Origin: Chryseobacterium elymi
Lineage (GTDB): Bacteria > Bacteroidota > Bacteroidia > Flavobacteriales > Weeksellaceae
DNA length: 64,000 bases
NCBI RefSeq assembly: GCF_003385495.1
Contig: NZ_QNUH01000004.1
Span: 124,001 to 188,000 of the forward strand
Direction of reading: 5' to 3'
Positions within the stretch are counted from its first letter, which is position 1, and each line of letters begins with the position of its first letter. Position numbers and translations under genes: made by a program. Shown piece by piece: positions 42,088 through 51,081 of this stretch. Below the pieces are notes generated by a model, which ran no database searches, was not told the origin of the DNA, and was given only the letters and a program-made list of their open reading frames with translations.

Positions 42088-43355
42088 AATATTGCAATGG
42101 GGTCTAATTGTAATTTCACCGTCTGAATCACCTCATCACGAATGGCTAAGGCTTCAGCATACGGCAAATATCCTTCGCTTCCTACAAAAGAAAAATCCAT
42201 TTCCCCTCTGAATGTTGATGTCACCATCGTTGTGGTATTGCCCAAAGGCCCGATTACTGAAGGACTAAAAATGGTATCCAGTGTAAATTCTTTGTATTGA
42301 TGAGGAATCTGGATGCGTCCCAGATTGGAAAACATACAGTCGTTGGAAGACTTGCCATGCTTTAGCAGCTTCGTGAAATTTTTCAGAACATCATGAGCAG
42401 ATTCCATCACCATCATCGTAATGTAGGGATTCAATTTGGAAGTTTTCCGCTCTACAGATTCCTGCATCAGTCTTAAATTCTCCGAAAAACTTATTTTCTG
42501 ATTCGCTGAAACCACGATCATCAGACCGAAAGCAAAAATATGGTCTCCTTTGATCTGGCTGGCAAAGCGCCTGATATCCACCGGACACGAAACCTTATTG
42601 AAAGCTGCATTGCCTCTCACTTTTTTAAATGCCTGAAGCAATGCTGCACACAGGAAAGTATTAACAGTAACTTCGTGTGATTTGCAGTAAGAAATCAGTT
42701 CCTGACTCATTTCTTTGTTGAATTTCCAGTGGATCAGATAATCTTTTTGCCGGTCAACGGCTTTTTTACTGACAGGAATACATTTGATGGCTGTCGCTGC
42801 CAGTCTTCCGATCACTTTCGCTTTCAGTTTCTGTTTTCGGTTCGTTAAAATCTCAGAAGGAACCACATCATGAATTCCGAGTATGGGATTTTCCACCCCG
42901 ATTTCTGCAGAAGGACGATCCAGCAGCTGCAAAAATTCATACAGAAAAGCCATCGCAGAACCGCCGTCGCATAAACAGTGATGAAAAGAAAAAAGCATAT
43001 CAGAAACCTCTTCCCCTTTGATCCATACAAAACGGATCAGCGGCAATTCTCCGTAATTAAACAAGGTTTTCCACTCTCTTGCGGATTCTTCTTTCCAGTC
43101 GTCCTCTCCTTTTCGGGTCACCATCCGTATCGGGATGGGGAGATGTCTTTCCGGAACTTCAAACCATGGGATATTGTTTTCATCATGGCTGATGAGTGCT
43201 CTCAACCACGGATGTTTTCTCTGAATCTGATTCAGGGCATGTTGAATATTTTCCTCTTTAAAGGTTCCGCGCAACCGGAACGGAATCACCGCATTGAAAG
43301 GTTCTGTTCCGTCACCCAGCAGCATGCGCTCACCAAATAACAATTTTCGTCGCAT
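42084..43355 (-). CDS. Condensation-type acyltransferase (PapA/WS-DGAT-like), first copy
   Basis: The 423-aa protein has an intact HHxxxDG motif, 'FHHCLCDGGSAMAF', with His126 and Asp130 as expected catalytic residues. It shares 'LNQIQRKHPWLRALI' and 'FVWIKGEEVSDMLF' with its paralog. A later 'VSCPVDIRRFASQIKGDH' corresponds to the conserved region near the solvent channel. It probably esterifies a hydroxyl of the glycosylated product with an acyl chain from an ACP or CoA donor. It lies 4 bp after the double glycosyltransferase gene and overlaps its paralog by 4 nt. Confidence 0.82.
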   Translation of the reverse strand: MRRKLLFGERMLLGDGTEPFNAVIPFRLRGTFKEENIQHALNQIQRKHPWLRALISHDENNIPWFEVPERHLPIPIRMVTRKGEDDWKEESAREWKTLFNYGELPLIRFVWIKGEEVSDMLFSFHHCLCDGGSAMAFLYEFLQLLDRPSAEIGVENPILGIHDVVPSEILTNRKQKLKAKVIGRLAATAIKCIPVSKKAVDRQKDYLIHWKFNKEMSQELISYCKSHEVTVNTFLCAALLQAFKKVRGNAAFNKVSCPVDIRRFASQIKGDHIFAFGLMIVVSANQKISFSENLRLMQESVERKTSKLNPYITMMVMESAHDVLKNFTKLLKHGKSSNDCMFSNLGRIQIPHQYKEFTLDTIFSPSVIGPLGNTTTMVTSTFRGEMDFSFVGSEGYLPYAEALAIRDEVIQTVKLQLDPIAIL

Positions 43356-43359
43356 AGGC

Positions 43360-45765
43360 TTATACCATAACTAATGTTGAACGATGTTCTTGCACAAAAT
43401 CTTCCAGAAGCTCTACCGCACGGTCATTACCGCCGGCATTCAGTAAGTTCGTCTGAACCTCTTTCGCTGCGTTTCTGTAGGCAGGGTTTTCCAGCAGTTC
43501 AAAAACAGTTTCACGAAGAGCTTCAACACGTAATCTCTTGTATCGGATGCTGATTCCGCAGCCTGCCTTTTCAATTAATTTAGCAATATGAAAATGGTCG
43601 TAGGCGATAGGGGTAATGAGCATCGGCAATCCATTGGTAAATGTATCATTTACGGTATTAAAGCCTCCGTGGCAGATCACTGCATCCATATGAGGCATCA
43701 ATGCAGATTGCGGGACAAAGCCGTTCACGATGAAATTAGAAGGCCATTCATCAAATATGTCCGGAGGAGTTGCTGCGATAACCGTTACAGGCTGATCTGC
43801 AAACGCGGCAATCACTTTTTCAAAAAAGGCTTTCCGAATATCTACTAAAAGCGTTCCTAAGGATACAAATATTTTCGGGGTCGTAGACGCTTCCAGCTTT
43901 TCCCAGTCAAAAGGAGCCGGATTCGGACGTCCTTTTACCGGACCTACAAATCTCATATGGGACGGAACGGTTTCAAAATCCGCAAAAGTCTGTGACGTGA
44001 ATACCAGATTCAGCTTATTGGAATGGATAAAAATACCTTCATCATCAATTCCCACTTCTTTTTGAAGATCTTTGATCAGGTTTTGCTGCCATTCGAATAT
44101 TTTGGGTGCGTTATTCGCGGTATCGCCCATTACATCGGGAGGAACAGGCGTAGTTGTTACACACGGAATATGGTGTTTGTGAGCAAAAAGAGCTCCTCCG
44201 AAAGTGATGCAGTCATTCACCAGAACATCCGGTTTCCAGCTTTCCATCAGACGCTCCAATCCGGGCATCATCATCTTGGCAAACGGAACATAGGTCTCTT
44301 CCAGTGCAAGCTTCATCACTTCAGGTCCTGAACACGCCGGCCCGTCATCCTGTCTCTTTAAAATACGCTGAATATCCTCCTGAAACGGGATAAGATCTTC
44401 TTCAGGATAAAAATAACTTCCTCCTTCCGGAATATGTTTGTCGTCTAACGGTGTAATTCCGAACCATTTTACCTCGTGTCCGCGGGCGATCAAACTGGCT
44501 CCTACACTTAAGGTCGGGCTGATATGACCAAAAAATGGCGGGATCACAAATAAAAATTTAGACCCCGGCTTTATGGTTTCCTCAGCAGGGATTAACGCTT
44601 TTTCAAGCAAACTGGCTGCAGTGGCTGTACCTCCGGCTTCGGTGAAAGATTCACGAACCTTTTCAGCAGCTTCTTTATATTCCGAATTATTTAATATATT
44701 TTTCACGGCTTCGTTTAAGTGATGGGATTTAAATCTGTTAAAATTAAGACGCTCTCCTGCTCCGGTACGCACTACACGTCCTGCCACATGAGACTGATCA
44801 TAAGCAATCGGGATCACAACCAACGGAAGACCATTGGAAAGGGCTTCAGAAACGGTATTGTGACCGCCGTGGCAAACGACTCCATCTAGATAAGGCAAGA
44901 GATCCAGTTGAGGAACCTGATGATAGACCATAAAATTCTCCGGCCAGCTGTCAAAAAGCTGCGGATCGGAAACCAATACCACGGTCAGGTCTTCATCTTT
45001 AAAGGCATCCACCACCTTTTGGAAGAATGCTTTTTTATGATCATGATCGAAAGTCGTTCCGATGCTTACCAGGATCTTTTTGTGGGTAATGCTTTTCAAT
45101 CTGTCCCAATCAAATTCACAGGAGATACGGCGTTCCGTAAGAACAGGTCCCGTGAACTGATAGTTTTCCGGCAGATCCATTTCACCAAAGAAATATTTTG
45201 AAGTTAAAACAAGCGTCAACAGATCAGAAGAAGCCAATGAACGGTTTTCCGTTACGCCAAGTTCTTTCTGCAGTTCAATGATTTTATTGACTTCCCATTC
45301 GTGTACTTTAGGCAGTTCATCCATCATTTTAATGGCCGCCGGAGCGGTAACGGAGGTGCTGTAGGGAAGATTCAGTTTTTTAGCAGCAATAGCAGCGGCA
45401 AATAACTGATGATCTCCAATCACCAAATCGGGTTGATAGTGTTTCAGCAAGGTAACGATTCCATTGTAGCAATGTCTGTTTAAAGGAATCAATACGTCAT
45501 CGTAAAGAAACTTTATACTGTCGATACCGTAGACTACTTTTTTAGAAATAATATCGAGATAGCTCTCACTTTCTCTTTTCTCCTCGTCGGTCTGGTCATA
45601 TTGAATGAGTAAAAGTTCTCCCCCGACAGGAAGCTTTGTACTTAAATTTTTATCAAGACTGATCCAGGCCACTTCATGTCCTCTTTGCAGTAATTCTGCG
45701 CCGATGCTTAAGGTTGGATTGACATGGCCTGTCAATGGTGGAACAACAAATACAAATTTAGCCAT
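43360..45765 (-). CDS. Double GT1-type glycosyltransferase fusion
   Basis: The 801-aa protein contains two complete GT1 (MGT/zeaxanthin-glucosyltransferase-like) units: residues 1-395 and 402-801. Each has the N-terminal 'PPLTGHVNPTLSIGA' or 'PPFFGHISPTLSVGA' with the expected catalytic His (14, 414), and the nucleotide-sugar loop 'CHGGHNTVSEALSNGLPLVV' or 'CHGGFNTVNDTFTNGLPMLI'. Both look intact. GT1 enzymes of this group glycosylate polyketides, carotenoids or lipids in the cytosol. Two sugars or two positions may thus be handled by one chain. It overlaps the hydrolase gene by 8 nt and precedes the acyltransferases by 4 bp. Confidence 0.88.
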   Translation of the reverse strand: MAKFVFVVPPLTGHVNPTLSIGAELLQRGHEVAWISLDKNLSTKLPVGGELLLIQYDQTDEEKRESESYLDIISKKVVYGIDSIKFLYDDVLIPLNRHCYNGIVTLLKHYQPDLVIGDHQLFAAAIAAKKLNLPYSTSVTAPAAIKMMDELPKVHEWEVNKIIELQKELGVTENRSLASSDLLTLVLTSKYFFGEMDLPENYQFTGPVLTERRISCEFDWDRLKSITHKKILVSIGTTFDHDHKKAFFQKVVDAFKDEDLTVVLVSDPQLFDSWPENFMVYHQVPQLDLLPYLDGVVCHGGHNTVSEALSNGLPLVVIPIAYDQSHVAGRVVRTGAGERLNFNRFKSHHLNEAVKNILNNSEYKEAAEKVRESFTEAGGTATAASLLEKALIPAEETIKPGSKFLFVIPPFFGHISPTLSVGASLIARGHEVKWFGITPLDDKHIPEGGSYFYPEEDLIPFQEDIQRILKRQDDGPACSGPEVMKLALEETYVPFAKMMMPGLERLMESWKPDVLVNDCITFGGALFAHKHHIPCVTTTPVPPDVMGDTANNAPKIFEWQQNLIKDLQKEVGIDDEGIFIHSNKLNLVFTSQTFADFETVPSHMRFVGPVKGRPNPAPFDWEKLEASTTPKIFVSLGTLLVDIRKAFFEKVIAAFADQPVTVIAATPPDIFDEWPSNFIVNGFVPQSALMPHMDAVICHGGFNTVNDTFTNGLPMLITPIAYDHFHIAKLIEKAGCGISIRYKRLRVEALRETVFELLENPAYRNAAKEVQTNLLNAGGNDRAVELLEDFVQEHRSTLVMV

Positions 45766-46552
45766 GATTTTGTGTTAATGCGTTAGATAATGATTGAGAT
45801 AAAAAATGAACCATCGATTCAGCGATCCGAACGGGTTCCTGTATCGGGACATTATGATCTCCCGGAATCAGTTCCAGTTCAGACGGAATAATCTGCGTTT
45901 TAAGCCATTCCCCTGTAGGTTTACAGTTCGATTCAGATCCGTAAAGCAAGAGTGTGGGAATATCCAGCTCTGAGAAATTGGCTTTCCCCAGAAAATGTTT
46001 TTCCCTGATCATATCTGCTTTGATGGTGGTCTTTTCAAACAGGAATTCATACATCCGGTGGTTTTTCTCCATCTGCCTTTTGCCCATCTGAACTTTGGTG
46101 GTGTCCGTAAAATTGGCCACATAATGCTCGAGGAATTCTTTGCTGTATTCATCGATAATGTTACGGGCCTTTTCATCCTGAGGATCCGGGGCTTCTATAA
46201 CGACCAGCTGACTGACACGGTCCGGCGCTTTCAATGCTGTTTTCAAAGCAATCAATCCTCCGAAACTGTATCCGGCCAGATGTACTTTCTTAAGATTTAA
46301 AACATCCATCAAAGCCAGTACATCAGATGACATACTTTCCAGATCGTAGCCGTCTGTAAAACGCTCACTCATGCCGTGACTTTTCAGATCATACATCACC
46401 ACATGGAAATGCTTCGCCAGAATCGGGGCAATATTAAAATAATAAATGGAGAGGTTGCTGAACATCCCGTGGATAAGCACCACTGTCTGTTCAGCCCCTT
46501 TATTCAGTTCCTGAATATGAACCTGTTTATTGTTTACATTGATTATTGGCAT
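45758..46552 (-). CDS. Alpha/beta hydrolase
   Basis: The 264-aa protein has the alpha/beta-hydrolase order: oxyanion 'LIHGMFSN' near residue 27, nucleophile elbow 'LAGYSFGGLIALKTAL' with Ser96, and a late 'LIPGDHNVPIQEP' with the likely catalytic His. It shows no signal peptide. Placed between the free ACP and the glycosyltransferase, with 10- and 8-nt overlaps, it may release or transfer the finished chain from the ACP (thioesterase role). A PKS-editing function or hydrolysis of another ester is also possible. Confidence 0.8.
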   Translation of the reverse strand: MPIINVNNKQVHIQELNKGAEQTVVLIHGMFSNLSIYYFNIAPILAKHFHVVMYDLKSHGMSERFTDGYDLESMSSDVLALMDVLNLKKVHLAGYSFGGLIALKTALKAPDRVSQLVVIEAPDPQDEKARNIIDEYSKEFLEHYVANFTDTTKVQMGKRQMEKNHRMYEFLFEKTTIKADMIREKHFLGKANFSELDIPTLLLYGSESNCKPTGEWLKTQIIPSELELIPGDHNVPIQEPVRIAESMVHFLSQSLSNALTQNHG

Positions 46553-46842
46553 TCGTAGATATAATTGATGATCATACGGAGGTCAAGGTTGATCAGTTCG
46601 TCTAAGTCCATAGAAGACAGCCATCCCGTGAAGTCAATCTGATCCCCGAAATGCGCTTTGATCTTCTCGGAAAAAGAAACTATTTCTATGCTGTCCATTT
46701 CCAGGTCTTTCGTGAATGAACTATCCGGAGTGATATCCATTTCCTCTACAAATTCGGCACCTATCACTTCTGTAATAAAACCTTTTAAAAGTGTGAACAA
46801 TTCTTCGTGATTCAATTTTAATGTGTTGTTTATAGTGTCCAT
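46543..46842 (-). CDS. Free-standing acyl carrier protein
   Basis: The 99-aa protein has the carrier motif 'DLEMDSIEIVSF', where Ser51 would take the 4'-phosphopantetheine arm. The acidic composition and helical pattern fit an ACP. It overlaps the PKS with the fused phosphopantetheinyl transferase by 13 nt at its start and the hydrolase by 10 nt at its end. It may accept the chain from the synthases and present it to the hydrolase or acyltransferases. Confidence 0.85.
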   Translation of the reverse strand: MDTINNTLKLNHEELFTLLKGFITEVIGAEFVEEMDITPDSSFTKDLEMDSIEIVSFSEKIKAHFGDQIDFTGWLSSMDLDELINLDLRMIINYIYECQ

Positions 46843-49800
46843 CCGATAATATATTTTTTATGTTTAATAGTTTTTATTTCAGTTTGGTTGATCCATAAAT
46901 GATCTCCCTCAATATGCGTGATTTCGAAAGCTTTTGGATTTCCTTTCAGTCCGGTTCCCAGAAACTTTCCGTACGCTTCTTTGGTTACCCAGAATCTGGT
47001 GGTCCATTCTGCCTGATCTCTGTCTTTTAATAAGGTTAATTCGTGATCGGTAAATACCAGGTCGTAAAATTCGGAGCTTCGTTCTTCCATGATCTCCATG
47101 TCGATTCCCACCGGGCCGCCCTGACGTGCAATACCTACCGCATCCTTTTCTTTATGGGCTAAAGAAATATGGATATCTTCTGTGACATCGCCTATCAGAT
47201 AAGGTTTTCCAACTTCATCCTTCCCGATTTCAAAAGTGATGGGGAAACAAGGGTGATTTTTCTTTTCACGGAGAAGGTTTCGTACCGCATCTTTCACGGC
47301 TACACGGCTTACCATCCATTCTTTCCGCTTGTTGGGAAACAACTGCTGATGATACTGTTTTTCCGTCTGGTTGAAATATCTTTTGAGGATAAAATCCCAC
47401 GAAGCCACTCTCGTATACGCCTGATGAAAGAAAAATACTTCAGGAGCTATTTCCTCCGAAAGACGGTTATGTAAAGGCGACATGGAAACATTCCACAGAG
47501 GTTCATCGATTTCCAGCCGGCGGTTTTGCCAGCCTGTAATCGCGCACCATACTTTTCCGTCTCTTTTCAGGATGATATCTGCAATGGCAAATTCTTCATT
47601 GAGTTCTGTAAGGATACAGGTACATTCAAAAAGGCCGTCCTGATCCTCCATATCTCCGAAGAATTCGATATCTCTGATTTTTACCGGGAAAGCAATACGG
47701 TCTTTGGTCAGGGTAAGCTGCAGCCACAATCCGAATAATTGTCCTGCATTATCAAGCAAAGAACCTTTTCCTCCGTTTCCTTTGATTTTTCCTACAATTC
47801 CTTTTGTTCCTACTGCAGAAATCTCTGTAATTCCCTGGTACAGTTCTCCATGGAACATATGTTTGTCATAGATTTCTTCAGGTGTTCTTTCAATAGGCAG
47901 AAGATCCCCGATCGATAGGTTAAAGGCAGGTACAGCAGGCTCAGATGAAGCCAATAAGACTTCTGCATTCGCAAAGTTCTCTATATCAAGGTAGGCATGG
48001 TTATTGGAACGCCATTCTCCTTTGACTGTTTTTTCAAAAGGTTTGGCGACATTCATCCATTGAAACACACTTACATTCATTATCTTATGAACGCGGGTTC
48101 CCGGTATTTCGGCCTGTGCTATTTCTGCTAACTGCTCAAAAATCATGGTCATCGGGATCACCGGTTCCATATCAGAAACATTGGTCCATCCTTTCGGCTG
48201 TCTCAATAGACTGTGATCGATGAGGTAAGGATGAGTATCTAAATTAACATGAAGAAGTTTCGAGAAATTCTTACTAACAGGAGGTCTGGAAACTACAGGT
48301 TTTGGAACTGCAATTTGCGGACGGTTTTGAAACAGCGTCAGCACTTCTTCCTGCATCCGGATCATATCGGTAATATTTTCCTGGAAAGCCTGAACAAGAG
48401 GATGACCGGTCTTAGCCACCGTTGCTGAAACCGTATTTTGTTTTGGCACTTCAAAAGACTGCACCAGATTTTGAATTTCTTTAAAATCCCGAATGATCGG
48501 TGAACCCAGCTGTAACTTGATTCCCTTTCCTAATGATTTTTTTGATGGGTTTTGTACTTCTAAAAAGTCCAATGCTACTGTTTTACCTTCCACAAATAAT
48601 GCGGCTACCACACGTTGCAGCTGAGCCAGGGCAGATCTTGTAGCCACACTCGACGCTATCGTACTGAATGGTTTTCCTTTCAAAGTATCATCAATAAATC
48701 CAATAAGTCCTCCGGTTCCTATCTGAATAAAGAATTTTGCGCCTTCATCATACAGTTTATCCGTCAGTTCACGGAAACGGACCGGCTGAACCAAATGCTC
48801 TGCGCTTAGTTTTCTGATCGCATCCTGATCGGCAGGATACGGTTCTAAAGTCGTTGCAGACCACAACGGGATTTTCGTCTGTTGAAACTGCGCTTTTTCC
48901 ATTCCCGCTAAGATCACATCCAGCTTATCAGCGATAAACGGTGAGTGAAAACCGGACTGGAACGGCAGGATCTGATGAAAAATCTGTTTTGATTTTAACA
49001 ATGGAACCAGCTCGTCCAGAGCAGCATTACTGCCACAAAGGATCACCTGATTGGGACAGTTGTCATTGGAAATATAAAGATTGGGAATGGCATCGATAAA
49101 AGGCTTCACCTCATCAATCCCCGCCCCGATCGCAATGAATCTGGAATCTTTTAATTCAAAGGTTTCCGGATTCAGAACATCAATCAGAGCTTTAACAGAA
49201 TTCACTTCTGCCAGTTCTGAGGAATATCCTGCCAGCCATTCTCCCAGGCTGTGTCCCGCATTCATATCCGGAACAATTCCCAGTTTTTTCAGGGCGTTAT
49301 CAAGGATGCTGCATTTGTTGAAAATCCCCAATGCATCGCTTAGCAAACCTTCCCCTTCTGTTTCGATAGGCTCGGTTAATCCAAAATAACGGCTCACACT
49401 GTCCACTTCTCCTTTCGCAAGGCCATCCAGACCCGGAAATACGAAGGCAATCTTACCTCCATCTTTCAGTAAAGGCGTATTGGTGTACCAGATATCCTGT
49501 TTATTGCGCCATGGATTATTTTTAGCTACAATTTTAGTGGCTTTTTCTATTCTTTCAGGGGTCGGGTCGAATAAAGCAATCCGGTAATCCCCTTCTCCTA
49601 CTCTATTTTCGTTGTTCTTTAAAGCAGAAAGTAATTCTTCATGGGTAGGTCTTGCCAATACTAAAACGCGGTCTTTTTTAGGCATATCATAGCCTTCCAA
49701 AACAACGTGTGCATTGATCCCTCCAAATCCGAAGGCATTGACTGCCGCTACTTTCGGTAAACCTGTTTTTGACCAGATTTTTGGTTCCTGTACCGGAGCA

Positions 49801-51062
49801 AAACGGGTCTGCTCCATATCTGCAATTGGATTTTCACAATATAATGTAGGCGGTAACGTATCATGATGAAGCGCCAGACAGGTCTTGATTAAACCTGCGA
49901 TCCCAGCAGCCGGCATAGCATGCCCGATATTGGATTTAACGGATCCTATTCCTGCAGCCTGCGTTGTTTCTTCTTTAGTGAAAAACTGAGCCAGAGTGTG
50001 AAGTTCTGTTTTGTCTCCAAGCGGTGTTCCTGTTCCGTGGGCCTCAAGATAACCAATCTGCTTTTCGTCCAGATCTGCATTGATCCAGGCCTGTTGCAAA
50101 GCTTTAAGCTGACCTTTAACGGACGGGCTCATCACGCTGGTTCCATTGCCATCGCTGCTTACTCCAACACCTTTGATCACGGCGTAGATTTTATCCTGAT
50201 CACGGACTGCGTCTTCCAATCGTTTTAATACGACGAAACCACAGCCTTCGCCAATTAACAATCCGTCTGCATCCATACTGAACGGCTTGATCTGCTGTTG
50301 ATGCGACAAAGCTCCCAACTGGGCAAAAATACTCCAGAAAGCAGCGTTCTGTCCGGTATGTACACCTCCCGCGATGACCATATCACAACGGCCACGGTTG
50401 AGTTCCTGAACGGCGTGATCTACTGCAATCAGGGCACTGGCACAGGCAGCATCTACTGTGAATGCAGCACCTCCCAGATTGAACCTGTTCGCCACTAAAG
50501 AGGCAACCAGATTGGGAATCAATCCCATGGCGGTATCTGCTGCAAAGCGTCCTTTCCGCTCCTGGAAAGCATGCTTCACCTTTTCGATGTCTGCTGAAGA
50601 TACCTGAGGAAGCAATTCCTGCAACAGCGAAGAAATCTGTTCCCCCGTACGCACGATTTCAATGGCACGCGTCGCTCCGGGACCGGTATAGTTTCCTTTA
50701 CCGATAATGATTCCGGTTTTCTCAAGAGATATTCCTTTTTGAAATACACCGGCATCTTCCAGGGCTTTCTGCACCAGATCGAGGGTTAATAATTGATCCG
50801 GCTCTGTACCTTCTACTGCCAATGGAAGAATCCCAAAAGCCGTAGGATCAAATTCATAATCTGAAATAAATCCACCGCGTTGGCAATAGAATCTGTCTAC
50901 AGGACTGGTAGCATCACTAAAGTGTACAGGATCAATCCTATCAGCAGGAGCCGATTGGGTGGAATCTACCTTATTGATAATATTCTGCCAGAAAGTATCG
51001 GCATCCTGTGCCCCGGGAAAGACACAGGATAAGCCAATAACAGCAACATCTGTTTTTTTCAT
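46830..51062 (-). CDS. PUFA-synthase-like PKS subunit: KS-AT-DH with C-terminal phosphopantetheinyl transferase
   Basis: The 1410-aa protein starts with a ketosynthase (1-455; Cys207 in 'VDAACASA', His342 in 'HGTGTPLGD', His381 in 'GHAMPAAG', all intact). An acyltransferase follows (about 535-830; Ser605 in 'AGHSLGEW', His706). A double-hotdog dehydratase-like domain follows at about 935-1190 ('DTHPYLIDHSLL', 'SLLDNAGQLFG'). The last 200 residues are a Sfp-type phosphopantetheinyl transferase ('GPVGIDMEIME', 'FWVTKEAYGKFLG'). The layout is close to PfaB/PfaC functions of PUFA synthases with PfaE fused at the end. It begins 19 bp after the 2336-aa PKS gene. It has no ACP of its own, so it works in trans on the ACPs of its partner or the free ACP. 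Confidence 0.85.
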   Translation of the reverse strand: MKKTDVAVIGLSCVFPGAQDADTFWQNIINKVDSTQSAPADRIDPVHFSDATSPVDRFYCQRGGFISDYEFDPTAFGILPLAVEGTEPDQLLTLDLVQKALEDAGVFQKGISLEKTGIIIGKGNYTGPGATRAIEIVRTGEQISSLLQELLPQVSSADIEKVKHAFQERKGRFAADTAMGLIPNLVASLVANRFNLGGAAFTVDAACASALIAVDHAVQELNRGRCDMVIAGGVHTGQNAAFWSIFAQLGALSHQQQIKPFSMDADGLLIGEGCGFVVLKRLEDAVRDQDKIYAVIKGVGVSSDGNGTSVMSPSVKGQLKALQQAWINADLDEKQIGYLEAHGTGTPLGDKTELHTLAQFFTKEETTQAAGIGSVKSNIGHAMPAAGIAGLIKTCLALHHDTLPPTLYCENPIADMEQTRFAPVQEPKIWSKTGLPKVAAVNAFGFGGINAHVVLEGYDMPKKDRVLVLARPTHEELLSALKNNENRVGEGDYRIALFDPTPERIEKATKIVAKNNPWRNKQDIWYTNTPLLKDGGKIAFVFPGLDGLAKGEVDSVSRYFGLTEPIETEGEGLLSDALGIFNKCSILDNALKKLGIVPDMNAGHSLGEWLAGYSSELAEVNSVKALIDVLNPETFELKDSRFIAIGAGIDEVKPFIDAIPNLYISNDNCPNQVILCGSNAALDELVPLLKSKQIFHQILPFQSGFHSPFIADKLDVILAGMEKAQFQQTKIPLWSATTLEPYPADQDAIRKLSAEHLVQPVRFRELTDKLYDEGAKFFIQIGTGGLIGFIDDTLKGKPFSTIASSVATRSALAQLQRVVAALFVEGKTVALDFLEVQNPSKKSLGKGIKLQLGSPIIRDFKEIQNLVQSFEVPKQNTVSATVAKTGHPLVQAFQENITDMIRMQEEVLTLFQNRPQIAVPKPVVSRPPVSKNFSKLLHVNLDTHPYLIDHSLLRQPKGWTNVSDMEPVIPMTMIFEQLAEIAQAEIPGTRVHKIMNVSVFQWMNVAKPFEKTVKGEWRSNNHAYLDIENFANAEVLLASSEPAVPAFNLSIGDLLPIERTPEEIYDKHMFHGELYQGITEISAVGTKGIVGKIKGNGGKGSLLDNAGQLFGLWLQLTLTKDRIAFPVKIRDIEFFGDMEDQDGLFECTCILTELNEEFAIADIILKRDGKVWCAITGWQNRRLEIDEPLWNVSMSPLHNRLSEEIAPEVFFFHQAYTRVASWDFILKRYFNQTEKQYHQQLFPNKRKEWMVSRVAVKDAVRNLLREKKNHPCFPITFEIGKDEVGKPYLIGDVTEDIHISLAHKEKDAVGIARQGGPVGIDMEIMEERSSEFYDLVFTDHELTLLKDRDQAEWTTRFWVTKEAYGKFLGTGLKGNPKAFEITHIEGDHLWINQTEIKTIKHKKYIIGWTL

Positions 51063-51081
51063 AGTTATCGTATACAGAGGT

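Noticed and set aside
41747..42211. 154-codon plus-strand frame across two acyltransferase genes
   Set aside because: Antisense to two clearly homologous condensation-type proteins, low-complexity Ser-rich translation.
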